From Marinomonas maritima (GTDB lineage Bacteria > Pseudomonadota > Gammaproteobacteria > Pseudomonadales > Marinomonadaceae): a stretch of 64,000 bases of DNA. The notes beneath the pieces were generated by a model. It was given only the letters and a program-made list of their open reading frames with translations, had not been told where the DNA came from and made no database searches. The first letter of the stretch is position 1, and each line of letters opens with the position of its first letter. Shown here one piece after another: positions 26,067 to 34,867 of this stretch. The DNA lies in assembly GCF_024435075.2 (NCBI RefSeq), contig NZ_JAMZEG020000003.1, positions 248,001 to 312,000 on the forward strand. The letters run 5' to 3'. Position numbers and translations under genes: made by a program.

Positions 26067-27590
26067 TTAAACTGGAATGCGGCGCATCGGTATAATCCGA
26101 CTACGACCATCCTTAACACCATGACTTAACGTGTCACTATCCGCGCTATAAAACCAAGATTCTGATCCCGAATATTCGGTCGAAGTACCCAAACGCCAGC
26201 TTCCATTTTTAATTGCAGCAATGGAAAGTTCGTTTAGCTCATCTTCTCCCAATTCATCAATATTCTGGAATAAAAGCTGAACCTCTACCCTGTTCGGCAA
26301 AAAATAACCATTTTCCCAGCAATATAAATATGATGAATCAACAGCTCCACTCGCTGGATACGGATATTCGTTTACATAGGCCTCCGTTCTCTCAAATCCA
26401 TTGTAACTATCAGAAAATGCATTATCTGACCGACGCCCTAAACTGATCTCTTGATTTATGGGCACTGCATAAAACCTCACCAACACACGCATATCCAAAG
26501 GCGCAGCCAAATACCAATAGCTGTCATGTTGAAATACGACAACATCACCACCAATCAACACACCTGGCTTTATAAACTGACTAGCCGTCGTAAACGTAAA
26601 AAACCCCGTCCATTCGCTGTCACCTAGCACCACACCTTTTTTACGGCCTCGCCATTTGTAGCCGTAGCCGCCTTCGGTCAAGATACCTTCTGGTATTTTT
26701 AGAGCTACCAAATTTTCTGTATCGTCATAACGGCTGTAAACTAAATTATCATTTGCGTCGTACAGTTCCCAATCCGCTGATAATTGCGTGTCTACGTTTG
26801 CTGGGAATGTTTTAAATGGCGACATGGTCAGCGTGGGTTGCTCTACAATGTCGATTGCATTGTTAATGGGTGAGATCAGCGTGGGCGGTGCAACGATAGG
26901 ATCACCAATGCGAATGGGTATAACGCGCGTTGATCCGTTGCGAATAATCGTCAGCAAGCATTCGCCCTCGGGCGTGCCTTCCGGTATTTCCAAAGTTAAT
27001 TCTGCATTACTCAGTGTTGCCGTACCGACGCTAGATGACACGGAATAATTCGAGAAATCGTCCCAATCAGTAAACGTGTACGTGTAGGTATCACCGGCAT
27101 ATAGGAACGTCGGCCCCAATATTGACACTGTCACCTCTGCGATGGTCTCGGTAAAATCAAACTGCCAGCTTTCCGCTGGAATGTCCGCGCCTGTTAAGGC
27201 TTTCGCCGCAGTGAATGGGACAATGAAATTACGGTTTATCACTTGCCCCACGTTCGCGCGCTTTGCAACCATGGGAATGTGGGCAAACGCCAACTTCACA
27301 CCTGTTTCTGTCACCAGCCCATACCAATTAAAATTATAATCACCGGCGGTTCCATCCAACACCATGGAATACACCACGGAATTTTCCCCATTGTGACTGA
27401 GTCGATATACTGGCGCGGTGGCAACGATGTATTCCTCTGGCAATACATAATCTTGATCCGCTGGCGTGCTTTCGTCGATATCTGGCACGTTAGCCAATAC
27501 AAAGTGGTCGATATTTACCGCCGCCATTTGCGAAATACGCAAAGACAAATAAGCCGCGCCTTCCGTTGTGATTGTGCCGTTTACAGCCAT
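26067..27590 (-). CDS. Tail fibre with C-type-lectin-like tip
   Basis: A 507-aa receptor-binding fibre. Residues 1-150 match the phage tail-fibre N-terminal domain DUF3751 (ITTEGAAYLSLRISQMAAVN, FNWYGLVTETGVKLAFAHIP). The middle (about 155-330) is beta-rich and Ig/fibronectin-like. The C-terminal 140 residues resemble the DUF1566/Lcl type of C-type-lectin fold: SWRLGTSTEYSGSESWFYS followed by SRIIPMRRIPV at the very end. The gene overlaps the preceding gpI-like gene by 10 nt. The fold is one also used by phage variable receptor-binding proteins; no reverse transcriptase or template repeat is present in the window. Confidence 0.75.
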   Translation of the reverse strand: MAVNGTITTEGAAYLSLRISQMAAVNIDHFVLANVPDIDESTPADQDYVLPEEYIVATAPVYRLSHNGENSVVYSMVLDGTAGDYNFNWYGLVTETGVKLAFAHIPMVAKRANVGQVINRNFIVPFTAAKALTGADIPAESWQFDFTETIAEVTVSILGPTFLYAGDTYTYTFTDWDDFSNYSVSSSVGTATLSNAELTLEIPEGTPEGECLLTIIRNGSTRVIPIRIGDPIVAPPTLISPINNAIDIVEQPTLTMSPFKTFPANVDTQLSADWELYDANDNLVYSRYDDTENLVALKIPEGILTEGGYGYKWRGRKKGVVLGDSEWTGFFTFTTASQFIKPGVLIGGDVVVFQHDSYWYLAAPLDMRVLVRFYAVPINQEISLGRRSDNAFSDSYNGFERTEAYVNEYPYPASGAVDSSYLYCWENGYFLPNRVEVQLLFQNIDELGEDELNELSIAAIKNGSWRLGTSTEYSGSESWFYSADSDTLSHGVKDGRSRIIPMRRIPV

Positions 27591-28219
27591 GAAAAACCTC
27601 TGATATGGTCGCGGCTTATGTCCGCGCTGTTAAATGATATATGCACCGGCACCGACACCGACTCTTCAAATTTTGGAACAAATAAAGGCGCTTCGCTGGT
27701 CACTGTGTCTATTCCGCCCTCGGCGCCGCCGACCAACACACTGTCTATCATGTCGAGTAGTAAAAACTCATAGCGGCGGCATGTTCGGCCATACTGGCGA
27801 ATGATAAACCGCCCCAATTCCCAGTCTTTTGTGAGCACGCCGTTTTCTAGTATTAGCGTGATCACGTCCCAATCTTTGTCCGGATCTCGCTCTATCGTTC
27901 CGCCGATCACCTCGCCAAATCTTTTGACAATTTGTTCCATTCCGACCAACTCGCCCGCGTCGCGAGTATTTGACACAGCGGTGGCAACACGCAATCGATA
28001 CAAAGAATCTGGCTCGGTCACGAATCGGTCTACGTCTCGTTCATACGCATAAAGCCGTAATACAACGGGGTGACAGTTGATTGGATCTAGCTGTTCAAGC
28101 GGCAACCTCATCCAACTAGAAACGGATTGCCAATATTTACCCGCCGCGTCTTTTAGCTTGGTAATTTCGGCATCTTTCAGCCAGCTTGGTAAATCGCCCG
28201 TTTTGATGTTGTCGGCCAT
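27581..28219 (-). CDS. Putative tail protein I (gpI-like)
   Basis: A 212-aa protein located between baseplate J and the fibre, where P2-like phages have gpI. It has the helical N terminus typical of the group (DLPSWLKDAEITKLKDAAGK) and RLRVATAVSNTRDAGELVGM, which fits the gpI/DUF2612-type layout. It joins baseplate to fibre in the model system. It abuts baseplate J with no gap. Confidence 0.6.
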   Translation of the reverse strand: MADNIKTGDLPSWLKDAEITKLKDAAGKYWQSVSSWMRLPLEQLDPINCHPVVLRLYAYERDVDRFVTEPDSLYRLRVATAVSNTRDAGELVGMEQIVKRFGEVIGGTIERDPDKDWDVITLILENGVLTKDWELGRFIIRQYGRTCRRYEFLLLDMIDSVLVGGAEGGIDTVTSEAPLFVPKFEESVSVPVHISFNSADISRDHIRGFSWL

Positions 28220-29377
28220 TTATACCCCCACGGTCACAGTGACGGTATTGAGCGATGGCACCCAACGTTGCGTGTAAATGTCGGCATTGTCGAATTCGAT
28301 CAAATCCAAATCTGGGAAAATGCGGATCAGCTCGCCAGCTAACCGGGTAAACGAAAATCGGCTGTTCGGGTGCGTGAGCGTTAGCCCCGAATACGCCGCA
28401 TTTTCTCGGAATGCCGCCCGTATTGCTTGGGTAATTTCCGCCTTCATGCGCTCGCGCTCTAGCTCTATCACTTCATTAGCGATAAATGCGGTGGCGGTGA
28501 TATTCACGGATTGACGCGGCATTTCAAACACCATGACGTCATCGCCGTGGCCGTGGTGTCCATCTTCTCGAATGTGTTTGTTTACGCGAGTTAGTACGCT
28601 GGCTTGCGGTGACGCGAGCGGGAACAAAATATAGGCATTTGCTGTGCCTGGGCCCCGCGGCGCGTCATGCTGAAAATACACATTTTCGGGTGGCACGCCC
28701 GTTGCCTCACTGATTATTGAGCGATAAACGCCATCAGTGTGGTAATGAGACAAACGATTAAAACGTAAGCGCACACGCTCGCGTAATTCGTCGTCTGTTT
28801 CGTCGCTGACGCCAATTTGCGTGATCCAGTTTTCACCGTGATCAACCGCCATGCCCGCTTCATCAATTTGGCTAAAATAACCGGCGGCGAGATTGGTGTC
28901 TGAGCTGTTCACAACGGACGACACCTGCGCGGCTTTGTACGCTGTGCCTGCTTCAAACACCAAATCTTCCACAAGAAAAACGCTGTAAACAATATTATTT
29001 ATGGGCAATGTTGTGATTGCTGTCCCTGCCACAATAGTTCGCGTTTGCGTGGTGTCGTAGCGGTGAAACTCCAACATACCAAGCGTTGGCTGGCCTATTT
29101 TTCTTTCCACGTCGTAATTTGCTGACCAATCATCTAAATACGCGTCTTTTGCCGTTTTTAAATAAAACTGTGGCGCTATGTTGCTAATGAGTGTTTTTAA
29201 TAACCACATCGCCGGGGTGACGACGATAGCCGATACAACCCGCCAAAATGGCGAGTATCGGGAATCGTTAGAAACGGTCGAACCTTCATCGATCACGATT
29301 TGCTTAAACCGCTCTTTCATCCCGTCTTCTGTTGTCGGAATGCCTTGATCTGTAAAAAACCGCTCAAAATCAGCCAT
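28220..29377 (-). CDS. Baseplate J-like protein
   Basis: A 385-aa baseplate wedge protein. Typical elements are AKDAYLDDWSANYDVERKIG, GTAITTLPINNIVYSVFLVE, ETDDELRERVRLRF and GVPPENVYFQHDAPRGPGTA, which is the gpJ/Mu gp47 organisation. It overlaps the preceding W-like gene by 8 nt. In contractile tails it forms the baseplate arms that trigger sheath contraction. Confidence 0.85.
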   Translation of the reverse strand: MADFERFFTDQGIPTTEDGMKERFKQIVIDEGSTVSNDSRYSPFWRVVSAIVVTPAMWLLKTLISNIAPQFYLKTAKDAYLDDWSANYDVERKIGQPTLGMLEFHRYDTTQTRTIVAGTAITTLPINNIVYSVFLVEDLVFEAGTAYKAAQVSSVVNSSDTNLAAGYFSQIDEAGMAVDHGENWITQIGVSDETDDELRERVRLRFNRLSHYHTDGVYRSIISEATGVPPENVYFQHDAPRGPGTANAYILFPLASPQASVLTRVNKHIREDGHHGHGDDVMVFEMPRQSVNITATAFIANEVIELERERMKAEITQAIRAAFRENAAYSGLTLTHPNSRFSFTRLAGELIRIFPDLDLIEFDNADIYTQRWVPSLNTVTVTVGV

Positions 29378-29693
29378 TTAACACAGCCTCTAAATACACC
29401 ATTTCGTCATCGATTGTTTTGGCAGTACACATCACAACACCGTTTCTAAACACGACGCTGGCAGACCCTGCCAAAATACGCTCGTCATCTTCGACCGCGT
29501 TTTCTATGTTGGTTTCTGTCATTGAAATTTTTGCTTTGTCGCGCTCTGCGATCAGCGATGTTAAAAAACCACGTTCGATCAGCATGTGTTTAATGTCCTG
29601 TGCAACACATTCAGTACCAACGACATAATGCGGTTCACCGCGATCATTCAGCGATAAATCTTCTTCAAATATTAATAAATCAATACTGTTCAT
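29370..29693 (-). CDS. Baseplate wedge protein (DUF2590, gpW/gp25-like)
   Basis: A 107-aa protein beginning MNSIDLLIFEEDLSLNDRGE with CVAQDIKHMLIERGFL, matching my recollection of the DUF2590 family that takes the place of gp25/gpW in VHML-type phages. It lies between the tape measure (2 nt) and baseplate J (overlapping). It probably nucleates the sheath on the baseplate. Confidence 0.6.
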   Translation of the reverse strand: MNSIDLLIFEEDLSLNDRGEPHYVVGTECVAQDIKHMLIERGFLTSLIAERDKAKISMTETNIENAVEDDERILAGSASVVFRNGVVMCTAKTIDDEMVYLEAVLNG

Positions 29694-29695
29694 AT

Positions 29696-31810
29696 TTAGC
29701 CCGCCGCCATTTCTAATTCGTGCATAAGTTGTTCACCGCTCACACCTGTGCCATGGTTGTGAACCTCTATTTTCTCGACGCTCGCGCTACGACTATTACC
29801 GCCAAACATGTTGCTGATGGTCTGGAATAATCCGCCCGATTCGCCACTTTTTTGCGACGATTCCGCACCGGGCAACACCACGGATTTATTAACCGTTTCG
29901 GCTTGGCTTTCGACTTTGCTGATCACTTCTTGCGTGCTGCTCGCGTCGATACCCGGCAACCAAGACATCTTGTTTTTCAGCCAATCGACCTTCTCACCCA
30001 AGAAGGCAAACGGATCTAATGCAGATAACCAGCCTTTAAAATCCGTCCACCATTTTTTGATAGATTCGAATGCTTCAATACCCAAATTCCATGCTGGCAT
30101 TAGCGTTACACCCGCCAGCCATACATTAAAATCACCCCACCACTGGGGGATTTTTTCGAATGATTTGATTGCCACATCGATAGCTTTAATACCTAAATAC
30201 AGCGGTAAAAAAGCCAGTTGCAAAAACTTGTTGTTTTCGAATAGGCTTTTTAGCCAATTCCAACCCTTGCTTAATGCTTCTGTTACTTCGTCCCAGTAGT
30301 AAATTAAGCCAACGATGGCCGCACCAATGGCGACGATCCCTACCACAATCCACGTTAATGGATTAGCAAGCAACGCGGCGGTAAATGCCCAAATTGCGGG
30401 CAAGCTGGTTAAAATACTGGCTTTCATGGCAGTAAAGAATGCAGTAACGGCAGGGCCATATAATACGAAGGCAAGTAATGCTGTTTTTAATAACCAAATC
30501 ACGGCTGTGTAAGCCATTACAGCCAATCGAGCCGCCCAAATAATGGGGCGCACGACGACAAAACGCATGGTAAAACCGACCATTGCGAACCGCGCCATGC
30601 CGATGGCTATATTCATCGCGCCCGCTATGGCAACAAAAGCGATAAAGGCCGTGATTGCCAAACCCACCATTTTCGTTAGATGCGGGTATTTATCCGCCCA
30701 ATCGACAATGATCGATGCGGCATTTGTCATCATGTTTATGTAAGGCTCAATGGCGGGTAGGGCTTTTTGCCAAATAGCAACAGATATGGCCGTTACCGCT
30801 TTAGACAAACGAGCAAAATTGTTTTGCATTTGCTTTGCCATCCACGTGGCTTTGTCCATGCCTGTTACGTCGCCCAGCTTTTTTATACTTTCTCCCAACC
30901 CATCAATATCAGTAGACATAGCCCTATAAAAATCCGCCGCCAAGTCGGAACCAAAAGCATCAGTAATAAATTTACCTGTTGCCAAACCACCCATGCCGTC
31001 CGTTTGTGCTTTTAACTTTTTCAATATTTCAACTGTTGGCAAAAGCTTCCCTGACTGATCCTCAAAACTCACACCCAACTTTTCCTGAGCGTTCGCAAGA
31101 CCACTAATAAAAGCCCCATATGCAGTACCGGCCTCCGATCCACTCAAAGAAGATTGCAGTTTACCCAGCACCGCCATCTGCTCATTCATCCCCACGCCCA
31201 ATTTGACATCCATTTGCCCTAAACCTGCGAAAGCTTCCGCCATTTTTGGCCCCGTGGTTTTGAACATTTGCACAGCTGTGGCCGTTTGACCCGCGAGCAT
31301 CCTTACCCAATCCCCTTTTCCCATGTCGGTAGCTTCCTTTCTAAAAAAGCCAAACATAGTTCCAAAATAGGACGTGATATCAGTCACATTAGCCTTTGTC
31401 GCTTTCGCTAACGTACCCGCCGCGGTGGTAAATTCCGGCAAATCATTACCAGATAAACCATTAATAGCCGATTGAATATCGTAAGCCGAACGCACGTAAT
31501 TGCTGGCAGATTCACCAAATTCTATGGAATATTTAAGACCGGCTTGATTAAGCCGTTTTAGCGTGTCGTCGGCCACTTCGAGTGACCGCACCTCGCCTAG
31601 TGCCATGTTCATGTCGTTGGCAGGGTTGATGGTCGCGGCAAACGTGGATGACGCAGCGATAAGCGCGGTCACGCCCGCCGCCGTGTTCATAAAGGCTTTT
31701 CTGGAATTATTCGTGACCTGTTGAATGGTGCGCTGAATACCGCGCATCGGGCCTGTTATTTTGTCCAACAGGCCGACGGTAAGCATTAATTTATCTAATG
31801 ATGCAGACAT
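29696..31810 (-). CDS. Tail tape measure protein
   Basis: A 704-aa protein, the largest of the tail operon. The first 330 residues match the TP901-type tape measure core (MNMALGEVRSLEVADDTLKR, GESASNYVRSAYDIQSAING, TATAVQMFKTTGPKMAEAF). Residues about 370-520 hold several hydrophobic segments likely to insert in the host membrane, and a Trp-rich helical part follows (about 530-640). It sets tail length: 704 residues would suggest a tail of roughly 100 nm by the usual 0.15 nm per residue rule. The start has GGTAAGGA upstream. Confidence 0.9.
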   Translation of the reverse strand: MSASLDKLMLTVGLLDKITGPMRGIQRTIQQVTNNSRKAFMNTAAGVTALIAASSTFAATINPANDMNMALGEVRSLEVADDTLKRLNQAGLKYSIEFGESASNYVRSAYDIQSAINGLSGNDLPEFTTAAGTLAKATKANVTDITSYFGTMFGFFRKEATDMGKGDWVRMLAGQTATAVQMFKTTGPKMAEAFAGLGQMDVKLGVGMNEQMAVLGKLQSSLSGSEAGTAYGAFISGLANAQEKLGVSFEDQSGKLLPTVEILKKLKAQTDGMGGLATGKFITDAFGSDLAADFYRAMSTDIDGLGESIKKLGDVTGMDKATWMAKQMQNNFARLSKAVTAISVAIWQKALPAIEPYINMMTNAASIIVDWADKYPHLTKMVGLAITAFIAFVAIAGAMNIAIGMARFAMVGFTMRFVVVRPIIWAARLAVMAYTAVIWLLKTALLAFVLYGPAVTAFFTAMKASILTSLPAIWAFTAALLANPLTWIVVGIVAIGAAIVGLIYYWDEVTEALSKGWNWLKSLFENNKFLQLAFLPLYLGIKAIDVAIKSFEKIPQWWGDFNVWLAGVTLMPAWNLGIEAFESIKKWWTDFKGWLSALDPFAFLGEKVDWLKNKMSWLPGIDASSTQEVISKVESQAETVNKSVVLPGAESSQKSGESGGLFQTISNMFGGNSRSASVEKIEVHNHGTGVSGEQLMHELEMAAG

Positions 31811-31828
31811 TTATCCTTACCCTCTTTT

Positions 31829-32038
31829 TTATCCAGAAAAGGCCTTACTGATGCCGTTTGCAATAGCGCCGGTTTGTCTTTCTGACTCTCGCCACTCTAA
31901 CCACAATGCACGCCCTAAACTTTCAGACGAGTTGTCTTCTTGCGGTAAGTAATGCATGCGCAATGTTACGAGTTGCTCGTAGCCGTTTCTTTCGATGAAC
32001 TCACGGAACTCGTTGGCGTCTTTACCAGTTTTGGTAAA
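31829..32038 (-). CDS. -1 frame extension of the tail assembly chaperone
   Basis: This 69-codon open stretch lies in the -1 frame relative to the gene at 31966-32298. It has no good start codon of its own and begins right after a TGA in that frame. It stops 18 nt before the tape-measure ATG. Its translation is protein-like (EFREFIERNGYEQLVTLRMH and later GRALWLEWRESERQTGAI). This is the layout of gpE/E' in P2 and gpG/GT in lambda, where a programmed -1 slip makes a longer chaperone. Possible slip points in the overlap are CCA-AAA-C and GTA-AAG; neither is a classical heptamer. Confidence 0.6.
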   Translation of the reverse strand, partial: FTKTGKDANEFREFIERNGYEQLVTLRMHYLPQEDNSSESLGRALWLEWRESERQTGAIANGISKAFSG

Positions 32039-32298
32039 TCACTGGTAAATTCCTCTGTGATCATCCCTACCGCTTCCAATACCAACGTTGCACGAGGGTT
32101 GTTTTGCCCGTCTGAAAATGTTTCTACAAACTTCGCGTGCTGCTCGTTATCTACCGCGTTTGATAGCATGTTATAAGCGGGCAATACGGCACCACCTTTG
32201 GTCATACCATCCACAAATTTGTTGTACATTTTGTCATCAACAGTGAAGCTAAATGCTACCGCGCCCGCTGTAATACAAACCACCTGTGCCATGTTCAT
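31966..32298 (-). CDS. Putative tail assembly chaperone
   Basis: A 110-aa protein (MNMAQVVCITAGAVAFSFTV) with a Ser/Thr-rich C-terminal tail. It is placed directly upstream of the tape-measure gene, where contractile phages encode a short tail assembly chaperone and a frameshifted longer form. The central VDNEQHAKFVETFSDGQ and LVLEAVGMITEEF are helical. Its function is inferred from position and the -1 extension. Confidence 0.6.
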   Translation of the reverse strand: MNMAQVVCITAGAVAFSFTVDDKMYNKFVDGMTKGGAVLPAYNMLSNAVDNEQHAKFVETFSDGQNNPRATLVLEAVGMITEEFTSDLPKLVKTPTSSVSSSKETATSNS

Positions 32299-32302
32299 TC
32301 CC

Positions 32303-32545
32303 CTATTTTCTTGATTCGTAAATTTGCTTAAACAGGTCTTCTATTTTTCTTTCTAGCCGACCCGCTAAATCATTGATTTCATTTTTATGAGCGTACTTTT
32401 CTGCCGCATCTAGTTTGTGCTGCATTAAGTCACGCTCGTTGCTCGCCGTGCGCTGAAACAGAAATATAAGAAAAGCCACAAGCCCACTCGTAATCGCTGA
32501 CAACACAAACATTGCAACAGTCAAAGCCGCTTGTGACAGTTCCAT
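32303..32545 (-). CDS. Small membrane protein with coiled coil, possible lysis gene
   Basis: An 80-aa protein with one N-terminal transmembrane segment (about 8-30, ALTVAMFVLSAITSGLVAFL) followed by a charged coiled-coil helix (ERDLMQHKLDAAEKYAHKNE, EINDLAGRLERKIEDLF). Topology suits a spanin/Rz-like or DUF2730-type protein. It sits in the lysozyme cluster, so a lysis role is plausible but not shown. Confidence 0.45.
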   Translation of the reverse strand: MELSQAALTVAMFVLSAITSGLVAFLIFLFQRTASNERDLMQHKLDAAEKYAHKNEINDLAGRLERKIEDLFKQIYESRK

Positions 32546-32554
32546 AAGTCGCCC

Positions 32555-32770
32555 CTAAGCTTTCTTAGAAAACTCTTTCAAAATGGCTTTTGCAGCCGTT
32601 TCAATTTGTGCCGGATTGTTATTTAAACCACCCTCCAACAGCAATATAGCGTTGTCATCAACCATGGTTTTTGTAGACTTGGCCGCGAGTTTTGCTAACC
32701 AAACCCCAAAGGTTTTGGTTAGCAATGCGGTTCCTAAATTTCGCAACAAAGGTAATAAAAATGCACTCAT
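32555..32770 (-). CDS. Small phage protein in lysis cluster
   Basis: A 71-aa protein (MSAFLLPLLRNLGTALLTKT) with an amphipathic or weakly hydrophobic N-terminal half and a soluble helical C-terminal half. It overlaps the lysozyme gene by 4 nt. It could be a holin-type or tail-associated protein; I do not recognise the family. Confidence 0.5.
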   Translation of the reverse strand: MSAFLLPLLRNLGTALLTKTFGVWLAKLAAKSTKTMVDDNAILLLEGGLNNNPAQIETAAKAILKEFSKKA

Positions 32771-33300
32771 GCAAACGCCCTCTTTTGCCAGCCGTTAATA
32801 AAAACCGCTTGGCTTGGTGTGTTTTCAACAATGGCTTTATAAACAGCCCATGCCTGATATTTAATGCAGACCAGAACCTGTTCCGCTTCTAGTCTGTTTA
32901 AAACAGCGATGCTTTTTGATCCTAAAATGCCGTCTTCAACCAATCCCGCGCCTAAATCATTCGCTGCACGCTGGGCAATTAAAGCCGCTGTTTTTCCGCG
33001 CATATTGACGAATAGATTCATCAATTTAACGGCGACGCTTTCGGCTTCCACTTCATTCAAACGGTAATGCAACCAAAAAAACTTTTCGTAAAACTTGGCC
33101 GCGTCTTCTTTTGAAAGCGCCTTTACATCGCCTTTATTCACATGACCGTCTCCATTAACATCACCGGCCAACGCTGGCAATGTAGATAAAAAACGCAACG
33201 AAATACCAAACGCCGTGGCGCCGCCGTTGTCGTTCTTATGGTCTACATAGCCACCCTCGTGTTTCAGGACATCGGCCAATGCTGTTTTAAAGTGATCCAT
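32767..33300 (-). CDS. GH108-family phage lysozyme with calcium-loop insert
   Basis: A 177-aa endolysin. The N terminus has the GH108 signature with the catalytic Glu15 (VLKHEGGYVDHKNDNGGATA, then FGISL), and the C-terminal half is the peptidoglycan-binding-like part (GAGLVEDGILGSKSIAVLN). Between them DVNGDGHVNKGD (47-58) is a dockerin/EF-hand-type Ca2+ loop; similar loops occur in other GH108 proteins. There is no signal peptide, so export depends on a holin. It overlaps both neighbours by a few nt. Confidence 0.85.
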   Translation of the reverse strand: MDHFKTALADVLKHEGGYVDHKNDNGGATAFGISLRFLSTLPALAGDVNGDGHVNKGDVKALSKEDAAKFYEKFFWLHYRLNEVEAESVAVKLMNLFVNMRGKTAALIAQRAANDLGAGLVEDGILGSKSIAVLNRLEAEQVLVCIKYQAWAVYKAIVENTPSQAVFINGWQKRAFA

Positions 33301-33752
33301 TAATCACCCAATTCGCCTACGCGGTCTTGACCCAGATACGGCGTGCCGTCGATCTCTACGAAGCGTTTATCTGTCACAACAAATGGCAATGTATGTTCCA
33401 ACTTGTTGCCAGACGCTTTGCCCGCTTCCAACACTTTAGACATAGTGATTTTGCAACCATAGGCCGCTATTTTTAGCGATTGATCTACCGTTTTGGCCGA
33501 ACAAATAACATCGACTAGCGGCATGGACTGAAACGATCCCGCCGTTTTTGCAACGTCGATCATTAGCTTTAAGTTTTCCGTATCCACAGTGATTTCACCG
33601 CTTGCCGACGTTTCACCATTGACCCAGCCATGACTTATTCCACGGGTTTTAACGGCCGTTGAACCGTCTTCAATGTTGAGCGTGAACGTCTCTAAATTGA
33701 CGAGCGTTGTGCCCATCATGACGTTTACATCTGATGCTGAAATATGATGCAT
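33300..33752 (-). CDS. Putative tail tube protein (DUF2597-like)
   Basis: A 150-aa protein (MHHISASDVNVMMGTTLVNL) of the DUF2597 type, with beta-rich segments such as FTLNIEDGSTAVKTRGI and CKITMSKVLEAG. It takes the FII tube-gene position directly after the sheath gene (1-nt gap). It should form the inner tube of the contractile tail. Confidence 0.7.
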   Translation of the reverse strand: MHHISASDVNVMMGTTLVNLETFTLNIEDGSTAVKTRGISHGWVNGETSASGEITVDTENLKLMIDVAKTAGSFQSMPLVDVICSAKTVDQSLKIAAYGCKITMSKVLEAGKASGNKLEHTLPFVVTDKRFVEIDGTPYLGQDRVGELGD

Positions 33753-33753
33753 G

Positions 33754-34866
33754 TTATGCCTCGTTCGCTAAATTTAAGCCCACATACGCCGCGATAGATT
33801 TTGGCGAGTTGTGCGGCGTGACCGTAAGTGCTATCTGCACATTTGTTTTCGATAGCCATTCGATACCAATGTCGCCGTCTTTTGGCGGCTTGCAATCACC
33901 TGGTATATAGATACCGTTCACCCGCATTGACCGACTCATTGTTGTCAACGGCGCAGCAAAATAGGCAACGTGTGAATCCATTGATGCAGCGGTGTTGTTT
34001 AGTTCGCGGTTGGCGATTTTTTTGATTGCTAAGATTCGCACTTGCCGCTTGGCTTTGTTCACCACGCGCACGTTTTCCAACACACCAAAATCACTGGCCT
34101 CTGGTGCGAGCGTCATGCAATCACTGCAATAGATACCGGCATAATCCACATACGTTTGTGGCACGGTGCCGCGCGCATCGTTCAATGCTTTGGCGTGTGA
34201 GTTGTTAAACTGAACACTGCCCATATCACTGGGTAATGTCGTGATACCGACAATGCCACCCGTCGCAACGCGCATTGGACTGTCTGCAATAGACACTAAC
34301 TCATTGCACAAGCGCCCCATTAAACAACCTAACCAACCGCTGGTTATTTCCGGCACCAACACCACACCTGTTGCGTAAACAGTGTCTTGCAGCGTTTCAA
34401 ATTCGGCAATAAAGTCCGACCATGTTTGTGTTGTGGCGTCCATTTTTTCGGTAGCACCCGCAAAAAAAATCATGCGGCCGTGTTCGTTTTCGGCATTCAC
34501 GACGTTTGTATTCATGTCGTTTATGTCGTCTTTGGTTTTGATTGGGTCTGTTACTACCACCCCTTCACACACGACGTTTGCAGACATAGCCATATCGTAT
34601 GCGTCTTGCCATTCGCCGATTGCTTGGCGTGGTACCGCAATACATGTCCAGTTTGCCGCCGCGTTCAAACGGGCATAATAAATGGCGGTTTTCATGCGGC
34701 TTGCGTTGTCGCCCAGTACTTCGTCCAAATCCGTACTTTGATCGATATAAAGGATTTTGCCCCAACCCTTGCCCGCTGCACCGACGTACAAAAGCTGACG
34801 TTCTGGTGTTTTAAACGATCCCGCCCCGCTGTCTTTTGTGCCAACGCTTACGTTTCCTAATGCCAT
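33754..34866 (-). CDS. Putative tail sheath protein (DUF2586-like)
   Basis: A 370-aa protein starting MALGNVSVGTKDSGAGSFKT. It fits the DUF2586 family, which I recall as the sheath of VHML-type phages, with RQLLYVGAAGKGWGKILYID and a C terminus IALTVTPHNSPKSIAAYVGL. Size and position directly ahead of the tube gene fit the sheath role. A direct relation to P2 FI is not obvious by eye. Confidence 0.7.
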   Translation of the reverse strand: MALGNVSVGTKDSGAGSFKTPERQLLYVGAAGKGWGKILYIDQSTDLDEVLGDNASRMKTAIYYARLNAAANWTCIAVPRQAIGEWQDAYDMAMSANVVCEGVVVTDPIKTKDDINDMNTNVVNAENEHGRMIFFAGATEKMDATTQTWSDFIAEFETLQDTVYATGVVLVPEITSGWLGCLMGRLCNELVSIADSPMRVATGGIVGITTLPSDMGSVQFNNSHAKALNDARGTVPQTYVDYAGIYCSDCMTLAPEASDFGVLENVRVVNKAKRQVRILAIKKIANRELNNTAASMDSHVAYFAAPLTTMSRSMRVNGIYIPGDCKPPKDGDIGIEWLSKTNVQIALTVTPHNSPKSIAAYVGLNLANEA

Positions 34867-34867
34867 G

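Noticed and set aside
26067..27590. Diversity-generating retroelement target
   Set aside because: The fibre tip has a suitable fold, but no reverse transcriptase or template repeat is visible in the window.
34387..34860. 157-aa plus-strand frame inside the sheath gene
   Set aside because: It is a shadow of the sheath gene; several other frames in the same place show the same Cys/His/Arg-rich antisense composition.
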